The position numbers were made by a program, and so were the translations under genes. The notes beneath the pieces are model-generated. The model made no database searches. It saw only the letters and a program-made list of their open reading frames with translations, and was not told where the DNA came from. This document shows positions 8,748-17,207 of a stretch of 64,000 nucleotides of DNA, in pieces (position 1 is the stretch's first letter; every line of letters starts with the position of its first letter). This DNA comes from an uncultured Bacteroidales bacterium. GTDB taxonomy: Bacteria > Bacteroidota > Bacteroidia > Bacteroidales > UBA932. Location: NCBI GenBank assembly GCA_944325495.1, contig CALVAD010000003.1, positions 1 to 64,000 of the forward strand. The letters are read 5' to 3'.

Positions 8748-9662
8748 ATGAATCTTTCAAGACTGAAGCTTGGAACCTCGATATTGCTGAAGGGGCATAT
8801 TCTGAACCCGCTCTGGCACTCCCGCTCCGAAAGGAGCAGGGTGAGGTGTGCCGTGACAAGGGACGCGGTGGGGAAGTATCTGGAGCGCTATGTGCCCGAA
8901 TTCCGCGATGTCCGGCCGGACGACGGAATTGTTGGCGAGGCGCGTGAGCCGGAGCGCATCTTCAGTATCTGGCTGCAGGGCGAGAAGCAGGCTCCGTCCA
9001 TAGTCAGGGCCTGCTGGCGCAGCATGCGGGCTAATTCGGAAAGGGAACTTGTGGTGCTGGATGCCGGCAATGTCCTCGAATGGACGGACCTTCCGGGATA
9101 TGTGGTCGACAAATGGAGGCGCGGGCTCATCCGTCCGGCGCATTTCGCGGATATCTGCCGCATCGATCTTCTTTACCGTCATGGCGGATTCTGGCTGGAT
9201 GCCACCGATTTCATCGTTGCGGAACTGCCGGAATGGATTGCAGCCCAGGATTTCTTCGTATTTATGTCCGGAGAGAAGGTGAAAGGCTGGTACTCGTATA
9301 TACAGAATTGCTTCATCCGGGGACGGAAGGGGAATTACCTGCTCAAGGCCTGGCGGGAAGCGGTGCTGGCGTACTGGAAGCATGAAAATTCAGTTGTGGA
9401 TTATTTCGTGCACCAGCTGCTATTCCGCAAGGTAACGGAATGCAACCCGCTCGCGGGGGAGCTGTTCGCGAAGATGCCGAAGGTCGTGCAGGAACCTACC
9501 CATACCGTATGGTTCGGTCATGCTTCCGAACCTTTCGACGAGGAGCTGTTCCGGAATCTGACGGCTGCGGCGGCATTCCAGAAGACCGAATACAAGTCAT
9601 CGAATGCCAGGGACCCGTTGCCGGGCAGTTTTGCCGATGTGATGCAGAAGATGTATCTTTGA
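8748..9662 (+). CDS. Capsular polysaccharide synthesis glycosyltransferase
   Basis: About 304 residues. The region IFSIWLQGEKQAPSIV, followed by HFADICRIDLLYRHGGFWLDATD (given in two parts: HFADICRIDLL and YRHGGFWLDAT), is typical of the DXD sugar-transferase group containing Caps_synth (PF05704) and Gly_transf_sug (PF04488). The usual DxD position reads LDATD. It follows the previous glycosyltransferase by 31 bp and is the last forward gene of the polysaccharide block. A convergent GT2 gene ends 20 bp away. Confidence 0.82.
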   Translation: MNLSRLKLGTSILLKGHILNPLWHSRSERSRVRCAVTRDAVGKYLERYVPEFRDVRPDDGIVGEAREPERIFSIWLQGEKQAPSIVRACWRSMRANSERELVVLDAGNVLEWTDLPGYVVDKWRRGLIRPAHFADICRIDLLYRHGGFWLDATDFIVAELPEWIAAQDFFVFMSGEKVKGWYSYIQNCFIRGRKGNYLLKAWREAVLAYWKHENSVVDYFVHQLLFRKVTECNPLAGELFAKMPKVVQEPTHTVWFGHASEPFDEELFRNLTAAAAFQKTEYKSSNARDPLPGSFADVMQKMYL

Positions 9663-9681
9663 GCAATGCCCTTCAGGTATC

Positions 9682-10590
9682 TCAAGTATCTGCTTCGGAG
9701 GATGGGGAGCCGTAGCGCCTGATCTTCTTTTCCAGTTTTTCGGTGAAAGGCTGCATGAACCTTTCCGCCCATGCCTGCCGCTGCATGTTTCCTGCTTTCT
9801 CTTCATAGAGCCTGTCTGCGGCTGCGATTGCGATCTTGAGACTCCGTATCCTGTACTGCTGCTTCGATGAGGCTATGTAGCTCGCGCTGTTTGGATAATA
9901 GTAATATAAGGGAAGGTTTATGATGGTGGCGCTGCTGATATTGAGCAGCACTTCGCCCCACCAGGGGAAATCCTCGTAGATTATGCCTTTTATGAATCTG
10001 ATGTGTCTGACTGCGGAACTTCTGTAGAGGCATCTCCAGGGCTGGCAGTGTTTGACCGCCCATCGTTTCGGGCCTCCTGGAATCCTGCCGTCAGAACGTT
10101 CCGTGACCCAGTCGAAGATGTTGTCGGCCCTGACGCTTTCCACGGACTCCGCGTCATATCTGCGGTAATTCATTACAGCCGGGTCTTTCAGCCCCAGGAA
10201 GTGCCGTATCATGAGTCTGGCCCGGTAGCTTCTGTCATAGGTGAAAGCCACGAGGTCGGACTTGTCGCGTCTGGCGGCTGCCAGGCATATCTCCATCGTC
10301 TGCGGATGGAGGAAGTCATCGCTGTCGACGAACATGAGGTACTCTCCGGAGATAAGTTCCATGGCGTCGTTCCTGGCCTGTGATACGCCTTCGTTGCGCT
10401 TGTGGAGTATCTTGAATCTGGAATCCGACGCGGCATGACGGTCCAGCACGGCGGCGCTTCCATCCTTGCTGCCGTCGTCCACGCAGATTGCCTCCCAGTC
10501 GGCGAAGGTCTGTGCTCTCAGGCTGCCGAGGCATCTTGTCAGGAATTTTTCCGCATTATATACCGGAATGATTACCGAAATCGTTGCCAT
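9682..10590 (-). CDS. Family 2 glycosyltransferase
   Basis: About 302 residues. ISVIIPVYNAEKFLTRCLGS, ICVDDGSKDGS and MFVDSDDFL give a clear GT-A fold with the DxD site near residue 95. The start at 10590 is chosen because the GT2 fold begins three residues later and a promoter-like box lies 23 bp upstream; an upstream ATG (10638) would place the promoter inside the gene. It has its own promoter and faces the forward glycosyltransferase genes, so it is a separate unit. Confidence 0.9.
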   Translation of the reverse strand: MATISVIIPVYNAEKFLTRCLGSLRAQTFADWEAICVDDGSKDGSAAVLDRHAASDSRFKILHKRNEGVSQARNDAMELISGEYLMFVDSDDFLHPQTMEICLAAARRDKSDLVAFTYDRSYRARLMIRHFLGLKDPAVMNYRRYDAESVESVRADNIFDWVTERSDGRIPGGPKRWAVKHCQPWRCLYRSSAVRHIRFIKGIIYEDFPWWGEVLLNISSATIINLPLYYYYPNSASYIASSKQQYRIRSLKIAIAAADRLYEEKAGNMQRQAWAERFMQPFTEKLEKKIRRYGSPSSEADT

Positions 10591-10609
10591 ATCTGCCGTT
10601 TTCTGCCGA

Positions 10610-10720
10610 AGGCAAATATACGCAGAAGCCGAGAGCAATGCAAGCTTGCTTGCAATTGCCGAGGCGCAGCCGTATATGTGGCCGCCAGGCCAAATATCGC
10701 AGAAGCCGGGCGCAATTGCC
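10610..10720 (-). repeat. Direct repeat containing the GT2 promoter
   Basis: The segment 10610-10660 and the segment 10687-10720 are imperfect direct repeats (GGCAAATATACGCAGAAGCC versus GGCCAAATATCGCAGAAGCC, then GCAATTGCC in both). The first copy carries about 17 extra bases forming the AAGCTT palindrome. Only the first copy keeps an intact TAnnTTTG box. Confidence 0.6.
10613..10643 (-). promoter_or_regulatory. Promoter of the reverse GT2 gene
   Basis: Minus-strand TATATTTG (10613-10620) preceded by TTGC exactly 19 bp upstream (10640-10643). The ATG is at 10590. Confidence 0.6.
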
Positions 10721-10752
10721 CTATCCGCTTTGCCTGGAGCGTTAATGATCCG

Positions 10753-11301
10753 TCATTTCTGCCCTTTTCTCTTGATGGTGTGCTTCAGCTTCAGGACGGC
10801 GAAGTTGACTTCAATCTCGGTTTCGGTTTCATCGGTCTTCATGTCCTCGCCGAACAGGTCGGCCATGATTTCCCCGCTTTTCTGCATGAGGGACTTTTGG
10901 CGGAACTTGTCCGAACTGTCAGCCATCTCGCCGATCGTGCGTGATAGCTCCCGGAGTTTGGCGAAGGCCTCGATGATGGCGATGGCGGTGCGGGTGGCGC
11001 GCTCGCCCTTGAGTATGGTTGCGAGCATATAGAGACCCTTTTCGGTGAAGGCTTTTGGGAGAGTTGGAGAGTATTTCAGTTTTGGGTTATCGAAATTTTC
11101 GATAACCTTGACCTTCTCCTCCCTTGTCAGCTGGAACACATACCCCTCGGGAAATTTGTCCGGATTGTTCTTTACGGCCTCGTTTATCCTCATGGTCTCC
11201 ACCCCGTAGAGGACGGCGACATTACTGTCGAGGATGACCTTCTCCCCGTGCAGTTCGATTATGTAATCCTCGACTGAATCGAATTTTACGATGTCTTCCA
11301 T
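10753..11301 (-). CDS. ORF6N-domain protein
   Basis: About 182 residues. The N-terminal half matches the ORF6N domain (PF10543): VILDSNVAVLYGVETMRINE, then NNPDKFPEGYVFQLT. This DNA-binding-associated domain is common in phage and mobile-element regulators and is also scattered through Bacteroidales genomes. The C-terminal half is helical, with LPKAFTEKGLYMLATIL and an acidic then basic tail. The start at 11301 gives MEDIVKFD just before the domain; a longer frame has no similarity upstream. It lies 11 bp downstream of the fimbrial-type lipoprotein gene and may be co-transcribed with it. No other phage gene is nearby, so its role is unknown. Confidence 0.8.
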   Translation of the reverse strand: MEDIVKFDSVEDYIIELHGEKVILDSNVAVLYGVETMRINEAVKNNPDKFPEGYVFQLTREEKVKVIENFDNPKLKYSPTLPKAFTEKGLYMLATILKGERATRTAIAIIEAFAKLRELSRTIGEMADSSDKFRQKSLMQKSGEIMADLFGEDMKTDETETEIEVNFAVLKLKHTIKRKGQK

Positions 11302-11312
11302 ATTCTGTGGAG

Positions 11313-12284
11313 TTACAGCCTCCCTTGGTTTCCCTGCGCCTTGTCTTCGTATATCTTGAAGCGGCAGGAGTCCGGGCCTCCTATCGTGATGTCCGCGAGC
11401 AGTTTCGTACCACGGCCGAATGCCGGCAGCTCGGCCGTGAAAGTGCATGGTTCGCCGAGTATCGTGCATTCCAGCTCCAGCGAGGTCCTGATTCCGCCTA
11501 TGCCGGAGTGGTCGGTTTCATTGGGATAGCAGTACAAGGTCGTCCCCGGCTCCTGCGTGAACATTCCTATGTCGAAGGGAAGTTCCTGCCACTCGCCGTA
11601 GTCCATGAATTCGGTGGGGACGAATCCGTCCTCCTGCATTACCGCGGCATAGCTGTTCAGGTTGACGAGCCGTACCCTCGGGCTTTCCGCAAGCTCATAG
11701 TTCTCCATGCTGTTGCTTATGGAGCTGATCTCCACTTCGCAGAGCAGAGGAAACAGCGTTATTTCCCCGTTGTTCCTGACTGTGGCGCACTGCCCGCTCA
11801 TGACAGGCAGAGCGGTATCCTCGTCGCTGAAATCGTATCCGAGCCCCTTGAGCGAGTCGTACCTGTCCAGAGCGACGGGACTGAGGGCCCTGGATGAGTT
11901 AGCCACAGCGGCGACCAGCTTTTCGCCAGCCGTGGTCATTATTTCCACTGAATCCGGGAGTTCTTCAAATGTCATCATCTTTTCCAGGCTCCTCGTGCCC
12001 TCGCTCTTGTAGACGAGCACTTGAAGAGACTTCACCGGATATTCGCAGGCGCTGCCGAACTTAAGTACCGTGAGCGTTGAATCCACGACGGCCGCCTCCT
12101 CTCCGCCGGAGGACGGCGACGGCAGCTTTTTGCAGGATATGCTGAAAAAAGCCGGCAGCAAAACAAGCAAGCTAAGCAATAAGGTCAAGAAGATGTTCCG
12201 GCGCACGGGCAGAATGTCCGTTGGCTGAGACCGGTTGGGATTGAGTTGCCGGCTTTTTTGTGTTCTGAAGTCTTTCATTGTCAT
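11313..12284 (-). CDS. FimB/Mfa2-like fimbrial lipoprotein
   Basis: About 323 residues. A hydrophobic stretch ends in FFSISC at Cys51, a plausible but atypical lipobox (Ser at -3). The body has the build of FimB/Mfa2-type fimbrial anchor and tip proteins of Bacteroidales: a beta-rich N-terminal domain with a LQVLVYKSEG strand, the TTLYCYPNE motif and a final ADITIGG strand. The long pre-Cys leader (50 residues) is unusual, yet no internal ATG gives a shorter one; MKDF at 12278 is an alternative. No fimbrial shaft gene lies next to it. Family call is moderate. Confidence 0.6.
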   Translation of the reverse strand: MTMKDFRTQKSRQLNPNRSQPTDILPVRRNIFLTLLLSLLVLLPAFFSISCKKLPSPSSGGEEAAVVDSTLTVLKFGSACEYPVKSLQVLVYKSEGTRSLEKMMTFEELPDSVEIMTTAGEKLVAAVANSSRALSPVALDRYDSLKGLGYDFSDEDTALPVMSGQCATVRNNGEITLFPLLCEVEISSISNSMENYELAESPRVRLVNLNSYAAVMQEDGFVPTEFMDYGEWQELPFDIGMFTQEPGTTLYCYPNETDHSGIGGIRTSLELECTILGEPCTFTAELPAFGRGTKLLADITIGGPDSCRFKIYEDKAQGNQGRL

Positions 12285-12309
12285 TCTGGTCCTGAAGTCT
12301 TTCGCATGG

Positions 12310-12317
12310 CAAATGTA
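12310..12317 (-). promoter_or_regulatory. Candidate -7 box for the lipoprotein/ORF6N pair
   Basis: TACATTTG on the minus strand fits TAnnTTTG, 25 bp before the ATG. No convincing -33 box. A 12-bp direct repeat, CTGAAGTCTTTC, flanks the start region. Confidence 0.4.
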
Positions 12318-12420
12318 TGATGTCTTTCCTGCGGTCCGAGCGTTTCATAAGAAACATTTCCGTCTTTTTTACGATTCTTAGCATGGATTCATCTTTTTTA
12401 ACAAATTCGTGTTGTCCTCT

Positions 12421-12637
12421 CAGGTGCGCGGGACTGCCTCCCCCGGAGGTTCCGCTGCGCTTGCATCGCATGCAAGCGTACCTTCAATGATGCTCAACCT
12501 CCATTTCATTCCGGTTGGCAGCTTCGTTGGTTCGATTTGCAAGCAAATCTCCCTGACACGCCCGCTGCACCGCTGACGCGGTCTCCGCTCACTGCCGCGG
12601 ACGGCAAGCCTCCGGGGGAGGCAGTCCCGCGCACCTG
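12421..12637. repeat. 217-bp element bounded by a perfect 29-bp inverted repeat (family B, copy 1)
   Basis: The arms 12421-12449 and 12609-12637 are perfectly complementary over 29 bp (CAGGTGCGCGGGACTGCCTC begins the left arm). Inside are two smaller hairpins: CGCTTGCA-TCGCA-TGCAAGCG at 12458-12478 and GATTTGC-AA-GCAAATC at 12534-12549. Two interior blocks, GAGGTTCCGCTGCGC (12446-12460) and CGGCAAGCCTC (12602-12612), recur in the element at 24661-24799. No protein frame is evident. The rest of the 500-bp gap before nqrF holds only a small hairpin (12697-12716) and the terminator. Confidence 0.85.
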
Positions 12638-12725
12638 ACGTTCGGCACAGTCCGGACGCAGCATTTCAGTCTTAAGGGCCTTTCATAAAATCCTCCGGCC
12701 GGATGCCGGTCCGGCCATGAAGCGG

Positions 12726-12763
12726 AGAAAAAAGAAAGACGGCCTCTCGCAAGGTCGTCTTTC
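12726..12763 (-). terminator. Rho-independent terminator of the nqr operon
   Basis: On the minus strand AAAGACG pairs with CGTCTTT around a CC/GG inner stem and a TTGCGAGA loop, followed by TTCTTTTTT. It lies 22-59 bp after the nqrF stop. Confidence 0.8.
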
Positions 12764-12784
12764 CAGTAGTATGCTGCGGCGAAA

Positions 12785-14059
12785 CTATGCGCCGAAGTTG
12801 TCGTAGAGGATGTTCTCCGTGGGAACTCCGAGAGAATCGAGCAGATTGTTGACGGAAGCCACCATCATCGGAGGGCCGCACATGAAGTACTTGATGTCCT
12901 CGGGCGTCTCGTGGTTCTTGAGATAGGTCTCGTACATCACATTGTGCACGAAGCCCGGAGTGTACTTGACACCTGCTGCGTCGGCTGCCGGATCGGGACG
13001 GTCGAGGGCGAGGTGGAACTTGAAGTTCGGGAACTCCTTCTCGAGCTCAGCGAAGTCCTCGAGGTAGAAAGCCTCCACGAGCGCGCGTGCTCCGTAGAAG
13101 AAGCTGACCTTGCGTCCGGTCTTCAGGGTCTTGAACAGCTGCATGATGTGACTGCGCAGGGGAGCCATTCCGGCGCCGCCGCCCACGAAGATGTATTCGA
13201 GATCTTCGGGGTCGTTCTCAGGCAGAAGGAACTCGCCGAAAGGACCGCTGATCATCACCTTGTCGCCGGGCTTGCGGGTGAACACATAGGTGGAACCTAC
13301 GCCGGGGTTCACGGGCAGGAGCTTGGGTCCCTGCTCCTTCGGCACGCTGCGGTCGAAAGGAGGGGTGGCGATACGCACATTGAGCTTGATGATGCCCTTC
13401 TCTCCGGGATACGAAGCCATCGAGTAGGCCCTTACGGTCGGCTCGGGATTGTTGCCTTCAAGATTGAAGAAACCGTACCTGTCCCAGTCCTTCCTGTATT
13501 CGGGCTCGACTTCGATGTCCTTGAAGCTCAGGTGATATTCCGGAATGTCTATCTGTATGTACTCGCCGCTCTTGAACTCGAGGTGCTCGCCTTCGGGGAG
13601 CTTGACCACGAATTCCTTGATGAAGGTGGCCACGTTCTTGTTGGAAATCACCTCGCACTCGAGCTTCTTGACTGACAAGGCGGATTCAGCGACCTTGATC
13701 TTGAGGTTGTCCTTCACCTTGACCTGGCAGCCCAGACGCCATCCGTCCTTGATCTGCTTGCGGTTGAAGAAACCTACCTCGGTGGGAAGTATCTCGCCGC
13801 CGCCCTCGAACACCTGGACCTTGCACTGGCCGCAGTTGGCCTTGCCGCCGCAGGCCGAGGGGAGGAAGATCTTCTCGTTGGCGAGAGTCGCCATGAGGCT
13901 GTTGCCGGGGTTCACGTCAAGGACCTTCTTGCCGTCGTTGATGTCTATCTTGATGGTACCCTTCGGGGTGATGGCGTCCTTGACGACAAGGAGCAGGATC
14001 ACGAGGAAGAGGGTGACTATTACGATAATCGCTACCGCTGATAAAACTGTTGCACTCAT
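12785..14059 (-). CDS. nqrF: Na+-translocating NADH:quinone reductase subunit F
   Basis: NADH-oxidising entry subunit of the NQR sodium pump, about 424 residues. One N-terminal membrane helix (residues 5-27) anchors a 2Fe-2S ferredoxin domain with Cys70, Cys76, Cys79 and Cys111. An FAD-binding domain follows (RAYSMASYPGE) and then an NADH-binding domain (FVGGGAGMAPLRSHI) ending in YFMCGPPMM. All expected parts are present at normal length. It is the last gene of the operon, 12 bp after nqrE, and is followed by the terminator. Confidence 0.97.
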   Translation of the reverse strand: MSATVLSAVAIIVIVTLFLVILLLVVKDAITPKGTIKIDINDGKKVLDVNPGNSLMATLANEKIFLPSACGGKANCGQCKVQVFEGGGEILPTEVGFFNRKQIKDGWRLGCQVKVKDNLKIKVAESALSVKKLECEVISNKNVATFIKEFVVKLPEGEHLEFKSGEYIQIDIPEYHLSFKDIEVEPEYRKDWDRYGFFNLEGNNPEPTVRAYSMASYPGEKGIIKLNVRIATPPFDRSVPKEQGPKLLPVNPGVGSTYVFTRKPGDKVMISGPFGEFLLPENDPEDLEYIFVGGGAGMAPLRSHIMQLFKTLKTGRKVSFFYGARALVEAFYLEDFAELEKEFPNFKFHLALDRPDPAADAAGVKYTPGFVHNVMYETYLKNHETPEDIKYFMCGPPMMVASVNNLLDSLGVPTENILYDNFGA

Positions 14060-14071
14060 ATCTCCGTCCTC

Positions 14072-14686
14072 CTAAAGTTGAATACCCATGAAAGTCATGA
14101 ATGCAAGTCCCATCAGACCTACGGTGATGAAGGTCACGCCTATGCCCCTGAGGGGTTTGGGTACGTTGCAGTAGCTCATCTTCTCGCGTATCGCGGCGAG
14201 GCAGACTATCGCGAGATACCAGCCTATACCTGAACCGAGGGCGTACACTATTGATTCGCCGCAGTTCACGAAGTCTCTCTGCTGCATGAAGAGCGAACCG
14301 CCGAGGATGGCGCAGTTCACAGCGATCAGCGGCAGGAAGATTCCGAGTGAGGAGTACAGGTTGGGCAGGAACTTCTCGACTATCATCTCGACGAGCTGGG
14401 TGAATGCCGCAACCACGGCGATGAAGATGATCAGGGCGAGGAAGCTCAGGTCGACGTCGGCGAACTGAGGTCCGAGCCATGACAGGGCGCCGGGAGTCAG
14501 CATGTACTTGTTCAGCAGGTAGTTGATGGGCAGGGTGAAGACCAGCACGAAAATTACAGCGAGGCCGAGGCCGTGGGCTGTCTTGACATTCTTCGATACC
14601 GCCAGGTATGAGCACATACCGAGGAAGTACGAGAATATCATGTTGTCAATGAAGATTGACTTTACGAACAAACTTAGATATTCCAT
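14072..14686 (-). CDS. nqrE: NQR subunit E
   Basis: Integral membrane subunit of about 204 residues with six predicted helices, of the NqrD/NqrE (RnfA/RnfE) family. The N terminus ([19 protein letters not shown]) and [20 protein letters not shown] are characteristic. Together with NqrD it lines the sodium path and holds the intramembrane iron site. Gene spacing of 12 bp on both sides shows operon membership. Confidence 0.95.
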   Translation of the reverse strand: MEYLSLFVKSIFIDNMIFSYFLGMCSYLAVSKNVKTAHGLGLAVIFVLVFTLPINYLLNKYMLTPGALSWLGPQFADVDLSFLALIIFIAVVAAFTQLVEMIVEKFLPNLYSSLGIFLPLIAVNCAILGGSLFMQQRDFVNCGESIVYALGSGIGWYLAIVCLAAIREKMSYCNVPKPLRGIGVTFITVGLMGLAFMTFMGIQL

Positions 14687-14698
14687 AGGGCTACGCTG

Positions 14699-15301
14699 TT
14701 ATTTTTCCTGAAGGTCCTTGTAGATTGCCCTGTGCACCCAGATTACGCAGCCGAGCAGAATCAGCGCGAAGGGAGGCAGGATCACGAGGCCGTTGGGCTC
14801 GTATCCGGCAGGGAGAACCTGCATTCCGAACAGGGTGCCGCTTCCGAGAAGCTCGCGGAAGAAGGCGACGATCACGAGTATGAGTCCGTATCCCACGCCG
14901 TTGGCGAGACCGTCAAGCAGTGAGGGGATGGGCTTGTTGCCGAGGGCGAAGGCCTCGATGCGGCCCATGACTATGCAGTTGGTGATGATCAGTCCGATAT
15001 AGACCGAAAGCTGCTTCTCCACGGGATACATGTAGGCTTTCAGGACCTGATCCACGAGAATCACCATGAGCGCGACCACTACGAGCTGTACGATGATGCG
15101 CACGCGGTTTGGAATCGTGTTCCTTATGATGGAACATACGAAGCTTGACAATCCTGTGACGATGGTCACGGAGAGAGCCATCACGCAGGCCCCGTTGAGC
15201 TGTACGGTAACTGCAAGCGAAGAGCAGATACCGAGAATCAGCACGGCGATGGGGTTGTCCCTGAATATGGGGTTGATTATTGTTTCTTTCAATTTGCTCA
15301 T
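14699..15301 (-). CDS. nqrD: NQR subunit D
   Basis: Integral membrane subunit of about 200 residues, paralogous to NqrE. It begins NPIFRDNPIAVLILGICSSLAVT, seen here as NPIFRDNPIAVL plus GICSSLAVT, and contains GLIITNCIVMGRIEAFALGN. Six helices are expected. It starts 3 bp after the nqrC stop. Confidence 0.95.
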   Translation of the reverse strand: MSKLKETIINPIFRDNPIAVLILGICSSLAVTVQLNGACVMALSVTIVTGLSSFVCSIIRNTIPNRVRIIVQLVVVALMVILVDQVLKAYMYPVEKQLSVYIGLIITNCIVMGRIEAFALGNKPIPSLLDGLANGVGYGLILVIVAFFRELLGSGTLFGMQVLPAGYEPNGLVILPPFALILLGCVIWVHRAIYKDLQEK

Positions 15302-15304
15302 AAC

Positions 15305-16084
15305 TTATTCCTCCGTCGCTGTTGACGCCTCTGCAGTTGCATTGCCGGCTGCAGCAGCTTTGACAAGATAATTGCTGTAAGCTCCGATCCAGAGGTCGAT
15401 TCCGACATCGAGTCCGCGGCATGTCATGGTCGAGCCGCTGATTGCGTCGACGGCGTGCATGTCACCCTCGGGAGCTCCGCCCTTGACTATGTCGAAGGGG
15501 TTGGCCGCGTTTTCGAGGTTGAATGACTTGCCTATGAACTGGGCCTGGAATTCAGGGTCGTCCTTGATCTTCGAACCGAGTCCCGGAGTCTCGCCGCTGT
15601 GGTCGAAATATACGCCGAGAATGGTGCTGTAGTCCTTGTCGAGGGCGATGTATCCCCAGACGGGACCCCAGAGGCCCGCACCGTAGATGGGTATCACGGT
15701 CGCTCCGGACTTGAATCTGTAGACGGGAAGCGTGGCCTCGCCGTGATTCTTGATCGCTATGTCCTGGGGCTTGAAGTTGTCGACGAGCTCGATGTTGTCC
15801 TTGTCGGTCCTGAGGTCTGCGACCTTGTCGCCGTCGAGGTTCACGGTGAAGGCTTCTTCAATGTTCTCGGAGTATTTCACGAGCACATTGTCGTTGCCTA
15901 TCTCCTGGAACTCGTCCATGGTTCCGAGCCCGGCGGCCACCATCATCTGGGACAAGGTCTCCGCCTTGATGTTGGCTGTCTGCATCGGCTTGAAGGCCAT
16001 TGCGGCGACAGCGAGCACGGCAGCCACTATCACGACTACCACAGCCGTATATATAATGGTATAAACGTTACTGTTCGTATTCAT
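15305..16084 (-). CDS. nqrC: NQR subunit C (covalent FMN)
   Basis: About 259 residues with one N-terminal membrane helix (11-31) and a periplasmic FMN-binding domain. The flavinylation motif reads DAISGSTMT, making Thr219 the likely covalent FMN attachment site. GETPGLGSKI is the second conserved block. It starts 3 bp after the nqrB stop. Confidence 0.95.
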   Translation of the reverse strand: MNTNSNVYTIIYTAVVVVIVAAVLAVAAMAFKPMQTANIKAETLSQMMVAAGLGTMDEFQEIGNDNVLVKYSENIEEAFTVNLDGDKVADLRTDKDNIELVDNFKPQDIAIKNHGEATLPVYRFKSGATVIPIYGAGLWGPVWGYIALDKDYSTILGVYFDHSGETPGLGSKIKDDPEFQAQFIGKSFNLENAANPFDIVKGGAPEGDMHAVDAISGSTMTCRGLDVGIDLWIGAYSNYLVKAAAAGNATAEASTATEE

Positions 16085-16087
16085 GGC

Positions 16088-17203
16088 TTATGCTGCTTTA
16101 AGTTTCTTGGCCTTGCGTGAAAGGTGCGCGTTGATCACGAGATGGTCGATGAGCGGTGCGAAGGTGTTGGCAAGCAGTATCGCGAGCATCATTCCTTCCA
16201 CGTATCCGGGGTTGAAGAGCCTTACCATCAGGCAGAGCGCTCCTATGAGTATTCCGTAGATCCACTTGCCGCATTCGGTCTGGGCGGAAGTCACGGGGTC
16301 GGTGGCCATGAAGACCGCACCGAAGGCGAAGCCGCCGTAGATGAGCTGCATGTAGCAGGGAACCTTGCTTATGCCGGCAAGGTCACCTATGAGACCGACT
16401 GCAAGCGCTCCGATGACTGTTCCCGCCATGATTTTCCAACTGGCCACTCCGGTCCAGATCAGGATGATGGCTCCAAGCAGGATGGCGATCACCGAGGTCT
16501 CTCCGACAGAGCCGGGAACGGTTCCGATGAAGAGGTCCCAGAAGCCCGTGCCGTACTGCGCGGGGGCGCCGTCAAGCGCGAGAGGGGTCGCTCCGGTGAA
16601 TCCGTCGATCACGGTGTCGGTCTTCCTGAGGCTGATCCAGCACTCGGAACCCGACATGTAGCTCGGGTAGGAGAAGAACAGGAACGCGCGCGTAAGCAGA
16701 GCGGGGTTCCAGATGTTCATTCCGGTGCCGCCGAACACTTCCTTGCCGAAGATGACGGCGAACGCAACCGCAATGGCGAGCATCCAGAGAGGGATGTCGA
16801 CCGGCACTATGAGCGGGATGAAGAAGCCCGACACGAGGAAACCCTCGCTGACCTCCTCTCCGCGTATCTGGCATGCGGCGAACTCGATGCCGAGACCCAC
16901 CACATACGATACGATGTAGAGAGGCAGCACCTTGAGGAAGCCGTACCAGAAATTTCCGAGGATGTTCAGTCCCGTGTCGCCTATCGCCAGGCTGTGCTGG
17001 TAGCCGACGTTCCACATTCCGAACAGGGCTGCGGGCGCGGCGGCGATCAGGACTATGATTAGAATTCGCTTGAGGTCTATGGCATCGCGCACGTGCGACC
17101 CGCTGCGGGTCACGGTGCCGGGAACGCGGAGGAATGTCTCAAAAGCGTCCACGGTGGAGTGCAGCCAGTGCAGTTTGCCTCCTTTTTCAAAAATCTTGTT
17201 CAT
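16088..17203 (-). CDS. nqrB: NQR subunit B (covalent FMN)
   Basis: Large membrane subunit of about 371 residues with roughly ten helices. It carries the second covalent FMN (motif DGFTGATPL, Thr206) and the quinone and sodium sites. KEVFGGTGMNIWNPALLTRAF, seen as FGGTGMNIWNPALL, is a hallmark of the family. It lies 4 bp after the nqrA stop. Confidence 0.96.
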   Translation of the reverse strand: MNKIFEKGGKLHWLHSTVDAFETFLRVPGTVTRSGSHVRDAIDLKRILIIVLIAAAPAALFGMWNVGYQHSLAIGDTGLNILGNFWYGFLKVLPLYIVSYVVGLGIEFAACQIRGEEVSEGFLVSGFFIPLIVPVDIPLWMLAIAVAFAVIFGKEVFGGTGMNIWNPALLTRAFLFFSYPSYMSGSECWISLRKTDTVIDGFTGATPLALDGAPAQYGTGFWDLFIGTVPGSVGETSVIAILLGAIILIWTGVASWKIMAGTVIGALAVGLIGDLAGISKVPCYMQLIYGGFAFGAVFMATDPVTSAQTECGKWIYGILIGALCLMVRLFNPGYVEGMMLAILLANTFAPLIDHLVINAHLSRKAKKLKAA

Positions 17204-17207
17204 ACTT

